The position numbers and the translations under genes were made by a program. A model generated the notes under the pieces. The model was given only the letters and a program-made list of their open reading frames with translations, made no database searches and was not told the origin of the DNA. A stretch of 26,780 bases of DNA from JAZNOL01 sp045580815 (GTDB lineage: Bacteria; Bacillota; Clostridia; RUG12999), in the NCBI GenBank assembly GCA_045580815.1, contig JAZNOL010000019.1, positions 1-26,780 of the forward strand. The letters run 5' to 3'. Within the stretch, counting starts at the first letter, position 1, and each line of letters starts with the position of its first letter. This document shows, in pieces, positions 24,657 to 26,780 of the stretch.

Positions 24657-25526
24657 CTATACTCCTTTCGCTTCATTAAGGATTTCATCAAAGAATTTAC
24701 CTTCGCGGCGATAGTTTTTACAAATATCGTTTGCAAGAGAAATGCCCTTTGCTCTGTTTTCGTCTGCAACTTCTTTCATAACAAGTCTTTCAAGATATGA
24801 AAGCGGTATTTCCTTTTCAATGCGGACCGCATCGCATCCATTTTGAGAAACAGTTACATACTGTCTGCCGAGCTGTAGAGCAGAAAGACTGTTTACAAGC
24901 GCAACATCCGTAACATTTCCTACGAAGAAGTTATCTATAACGTAAAACATTCTGTCATTTGCAATACTGCCGATGATTAAATCCTTGTCTGTCATCATAT
25001 CACGATATTTATTATATAAATCGGTGTCCTTTATTTTTTCCATCTTGCCACGGTTATATGCTACAAGCATTGCCCAGTCGATATCGGTATTAACCTCAAG
25101 GCTTTTAAGCATATCTGCACAAATGGAAACAATATAAAATTTAGACTCCTCATAATCACAAATAAGAGTAAGAGGCTGATTCGGATCAGTTCCCATATAA
25201 AAGCCCATACCGAAATCACATTGCTTACGGCTTTTGGGTTCAATGCCTCCAACAATACCTGACTTTGAACCATGATAAAGTAAAATTCTGTTTTTCTCCA
25301 GATTGATATTATCAGTAGCCTGATTTATCTTATCTAAAATCATTTCGTAAACAGGAAGCTTCTTTTCGCTGCAAACTTCATAAAGCTTTGTTTGTGCAAG
25401 CTTATTTGGAACGGCGTGACCGTTCTCCCAACGATTAACCGTTGCAAAGGATACACCAAGCCAATCAGCAAACTCAGTCTGACTCATATTCAAATGATTT
25501 CTTATCTGTTTTATTATGATTTCCAT
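24657..25526 (-). CDS. XRE regulator fused to a DUF3990 ADP-ribosyltransferase-like domain
   Basis: The 289-aa protein has a clear XRE helix-turn-helix (about 4-55: MSQTEFADWLGVSFATVNRW) and a DUF3990 domain. The latter begins with LLYHGSKSG (82-90) and DFGMGFYMG (104-112), as in the ADP-ribosyltransferase superfamily, where the H-G and F-G-x-G-F-Y segments form the NAD pocket. A catalytic glutamate could not be fixed. The HTH fused to a possible toxin fits autoregulation of the operon through the inverted repeat at the promoter. The ATG has GAGGTGA five bases upstream and is the first gene of the cluster. Codon use is similar to the rest of the accessory region. Confidence 0.82.
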   Translation of the reverse strand: MEIIIKQIRNHLNMSQTEFADWLGVSFATVNRWENGHAVPNKLAQTKLYEVCSEKKLPVYEMILDKINQATDNINLEKNRILLYHGSKSGIVGGIEPKSRKQCDFGMGFYMGTDPNQPLTLICDYEESKFYIVSICADMLKSLEVNTDIDWAMLVAYNRGKMEKIKDTDLYNKYRDMMTDKDLIIGSIANDRMFYVIDNFFVGNVTDVALVNSLSALQLGRQYVTVSQNGCDAVRIEKEIPLSYLERLVMKEVADENRAKGISLANDICKNYRREGKFFDEILNEAKGV

Positions 25527-25539
25527 AATGTCACCTCAA

Positions 25540-25579
25540 TATAACATTGTTTACATTTGTTATTATATCAAATGTTATA
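25540..25579. promoter_or_regulatory. Inverted repeat framing the -10 box, likely XRE operator
   Basis: TATAACATT (25540-25548) and AATGTTATA (25571-25579) are exact reverse complements with 22 bases between. They flank the -10 box of the operon promoter. Binding by the XRE domain of the first gene would shut the promoter. The link is inferred. Confidence 0.6.
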
Positions 25580-25590
25580 GCATTTGTCAA
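25562..25590 (-). promoter_or_regulatory. Consensus promoter of the defence operon
   Basis: On the minus strand TTGACA (25585-25590) and TATAAT (25562-25567) are 17 bases apart, a perfect sigma-A promoter about 36 bases from the XRE-DUF3990 start codon. Confidence 0.9.
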
Positions 25591-25613
25591 TAATTTGAGA
25601 AAATTTGTATGAT
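25584..25613 (+). promoter_or_regulatory. Possible divergent plus-strand promoter facing the repeat array
   Basis: TTGTCA (25584-25589) and TATGAT (25608-25613) are 18 bases apart on the plus strand. The -35 box overlaps the -35 box of the minus-strand operon almost base for base. It would start transcription near 25620, just ahead of the first repeat unit. Confidence 0.4.
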
Positions 25614-25633
25614 TTTTATAGGGATTTTTTATC

Positions 25634-25802
25634 AAAAAAGAGGTGTAAAAATGGCTTAAATTTTAGAGTTGAAAATTACATCTCTTTTAAACCCCTGAAA
25701 GCCGTATAAAATAAGGCTTTGCTAATGATTAAGAAGTTAAAATTACGCCAAAGAGAGTAATTACGATGGCGCAAAATTTTCATATCCAATACATATGGCT
25801 GC
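25634..25802 (-). ncRNA. Candidate small RNA, unit 1
   Basis: Read on the minus strand, a TGTTATAGT extended -10-like box (25803-25811) is followed by hairpin C (CGCCA/TGGCG at 25746-25750 and 25767-25771), loop B (25704-25714) within an AAAGCC/GGCTTT stem, and hairpin A (25636-25648 with 25676-25688, thirteen pairs). Hairpin A is followed on the minus strand by six T (25634-25639), as in an intrinsic terminator. No -35 box was found. The strand is uncertain, and transcription must be shown. Confidence 0.45.
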
Positions 25803-25874
25803 ACTATAACATATCTCCGGCAGTCATACCCTTGGGAAGTCATCACAGGACGAATTTCAGTGAAAAGTTCATCC

Positions 25875-26035
25875 AAAAAAGAGGGGTAAAAATGAGTGAT
25901 TTTTCATTAATAAAAAGTACACCTGTTTTGAACATCCGAAATCCGCATCATATAAGGCTTTTTCGTACTTCAAAAAAATGATTTTGCGACAAAGAGAGAT
26001 TTACGTTGTCGCAAAATTTATAATTAATCCTCCCA
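25875..26035 (-). ncRNA. Candidate small RNA, unit 2
   Basis: Same elements as unit 1. Hairpin C has a perfect eleven-pair stem (25981-25991 with 26007-26017). Hairpin A pairs 25877-25888 with 25918-25929 at ten of twelve positions and is followed by six T on the minus strand. Loop B is GCATCATATAA (25945-25955). The TGTTATAG box seen in units 1 and 3 is absent. Confidence 0.42.
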
Positions 26036-26135
26036 ACACGCCCCCGGCAGTCATTGCCCTTGGGCAGTCATAGGCAGTCAACAATTGTACAATAACTTTA
26101 TCAAATTCAACAACACATCAATATGTTTTTCTGTT

Positions 26136-26292
26136 AAAAAGCAACTGTAAAAATGCTTCAATTTTTAGGAGGCAAAAATACAGTTGTTATGATGCTTTAG
26201 ATCTCGCATAATATAAGGATTTTATCACAATCCATGTATTAGTATTGCGTTAAAGAGAGTGTTTACGGTAACGCAATCTTAATATCATTCGT
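26136..26292 (-). ncRNA. Candidate small RNA, unit 3
   Basis: Hairpin C is a perfect nine-pair stem (ATTGCGTTA 26244-26252, TAACGCAAT 26269-26277). Hairpin A pairs AGCAACTGTA (26140-26149) with TACAGTTGTT (26179-26188) and is followed by five T on the minus strand. Loop B is GCATAATATAA (26206-26216), but its flanking stem is weak. TGTTATAGC is present at 26293-26301. Confidence 0.45.
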
Positions 26293-26350
26293 GCTATAAC
26301 ATGCACCCCGGCAGTCATCGCCCCCGGGCAGTCATTATGGCAGTCATCAA

Positions 26351-26780
26351 TTATATAATTCCTTCAAATGCAAACCATTTTGATCCGTAGCAATCATAAT
26401 AGAATTTGTTCCCATATTCATTTTCAACCCATCGTTCTTTTGTGCTATACCATCCACGCAATTCCTGCCTTAGCTGTTCGTCACTTGAGATTGGTTCAAC
26501 CCATACCTTGTCAAACTGATTTAGCTTTGCGTGTTCAATCGGATATGAGTATGGTGTAGGTGCCTCTGAGAACAATGGTGATTTACAATATAATGTCGGT
26601 GCTTTATCAAATGATATACTTTCTTCCATACTCAGAATGAGCTTTTCATTAATTGCGTCTATCATTAACCAACCATATTCCTTAGACCATACAGGCTGAC
26701 CGTGCATAACCTTCAGGTTGCTTTTGGATATGGGTTTATCATTTTCAATAGTTAAAAATCCTCTGCCGAGCAAAAAATCG
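26351..26780 (-). CDS. Partial gene of unknown function at the right edge
   Basis: The frame is open to the window edge, so the N-terminus is missing. At least 142 residues are visible. The protein is rich in tryptophan and tyrosine (GQPVWSKEYGWLMIDAI, KVWVEPISSDEQLRQEL, GWYSTKERWVENEYGNKFYY, CYGSKWFAFEG). I recognise no domain. Its stop codon lies directly beside the third repeat unit, with no terminator between, so a minus-strand transcript could continue into the array. A TTG at 26773 could be read as a start but has no ribosome site. Confidence 0.6.
   Translation of the reverse strand, partial: DFLLGRGFLTIENDKPISKSNLKVMHGQPVWSKEYGWLMIDAINEKLILSMEESISFDKAPTLYCKSPLFSEAPTPYSYPIEHAKLNQFDKVWVEPISSDEQLRQELRGWYSTKERWVENEYGNKFYYDCYGSKWFAFEGII

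Larger units (their letters stand above)
25819..26347. repeat. GGCAGTCAT boxes in the tail of each unit
   Basis: GGCAGTCAT occurs at 25819, 26046, 26063, 26310, 26327 and 26339 (start positions), with partial copies at 25836 and 26073. Within each unit the first two copies are separated by a short GCCC-nn-GGGC palindrome. Spacing and orientation are constant. They look like protein-binding boxes or a folded RNA end. Confidence 0.7.
25634..26350. repeat. Array of three diverged structured repeat units
   Basis: Three units begin near 25634, 25874 and 26134. Each contains in order a hairpin A with an internal TAAAAATG, an 11-nt loop B of the type GCATAATATAA followed by GG, a hairpin C with loop AAGAGAG-N-TTACG, and a tail D with GGCAGTCAT repeats around a GCCC/GGGC palindrome. 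Sequence identity is confined to loops and boxes, while the stems differ but still pair. No ORF of note exists in these 720 bases. The layout is that of conserved RNA genes or a repeated cis-element. I cannot match it to a known family. Confidence 0.8.

Noticed and set aside
26167..26200. AGGAGG followed by ATG on the plus strand within unit 3
   Set aside because: The frame from the ATG at 26189 stops after three codons, so no peptide is encoded.
25634..26350. CRISPR array
   Set aside because: The units are about 250 bp, with short conserved loops and boxes in diverged DNA. There are no 25-40-bp identical repeats with regular spacers, and no cas gene is in view.
25634..26350. Integron attC array or retron RNA
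   Set aside because: There are no cassette ORFs, no attC core sites and no integron integrase. No reverse transcriptase is present in the window. Three tandem units would also be unusual for a retron.

Overview
The window looks like a low-to-moderate-GC Firmicutes chromosome, most likely an uncultured gut-type member of the Clostridia. The reasons are AT-rich sigma-A promoters with TTGACA/TATAAT boxes at 17-bp spacing, strong AGGAGG ribosome sites, frequent TTG/GTG starts, and a Clostridia-style gene set (MtaB, RNase M5 with a Toprim domain, GreA-LysS, YcdB/YcdC-stalk protein, HPr-like protein).

Bases 1-14,710 are ordinary chromosome. In order: an HPr-like protein (minus strand); an mtaB / EamA transporter / deoxyinosine glycosylase operon; two tandem Gfo/Idh/MocA oxidoreductases; lon (minus strand) ending at a shared terminator; a secreted YcdB/YcdC-stalk protein; rnmV; pfkA overlapping a TIGR01212 radical SAM gene; and greA-lysS. 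Clean promoters can be read for several of these.

Bases 14,711-26,780 are accessory DNA that starts right after lysS. Its first part (14,971-17,326) is a plus-strand trio: a 337-aa winged-helix-like protein with a cysteine cluster, a DUF3268-type zinc-finger protein, and a sigma-70-like protein. Between the first and second genes lies a promoter followed by a roughly 215-nt structured RNA that ends in a strong intrinsic terminator, either a stand-alone RNA or a leader attenuator.

The second part (17,487-25,526) is an 8-kb minus-strand defence cluster. In transcription order it holds an XRE-DUF3990 (ADP-ribosyltransferase-like) protein, a 140-aa probable partner or antitoxin, a two-TM coiled-coil protein, type III R-M Mod and Res, an XRE-like ImmA/IrrE metallopeptidase, and a DUF4411 PIN-domain protein. 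Very short gaps and ATGA/TAATG overlaps suggest co-transcription. The cluster has a textbook promoter framed by a 9-bp inverted repeat, a likely autoregulation operator.

The third part (about 25,630-26,350) has no protein genes and holds what I consider the most unusual feature: three diverged units spaced about 240-260 bp apart. Each has the same order of structural elements: a hairpin with a run of T on the minus strand, an 11-nt conserved loop, a second hairpin with a conserved AAGAGAG-N-TTACG loop on a completely different but still base-paired stem, and a tail of GGCAGTCAT repeats. The stems covary between copies, which points to selection on RNA structure. I read these as three paralogous small structured RNA genes next to the defence operon, more likely transcribed on the minus strand. 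No known family could be assigned without a search. A partial minus-strand gene of unknown function runs off the right edge.
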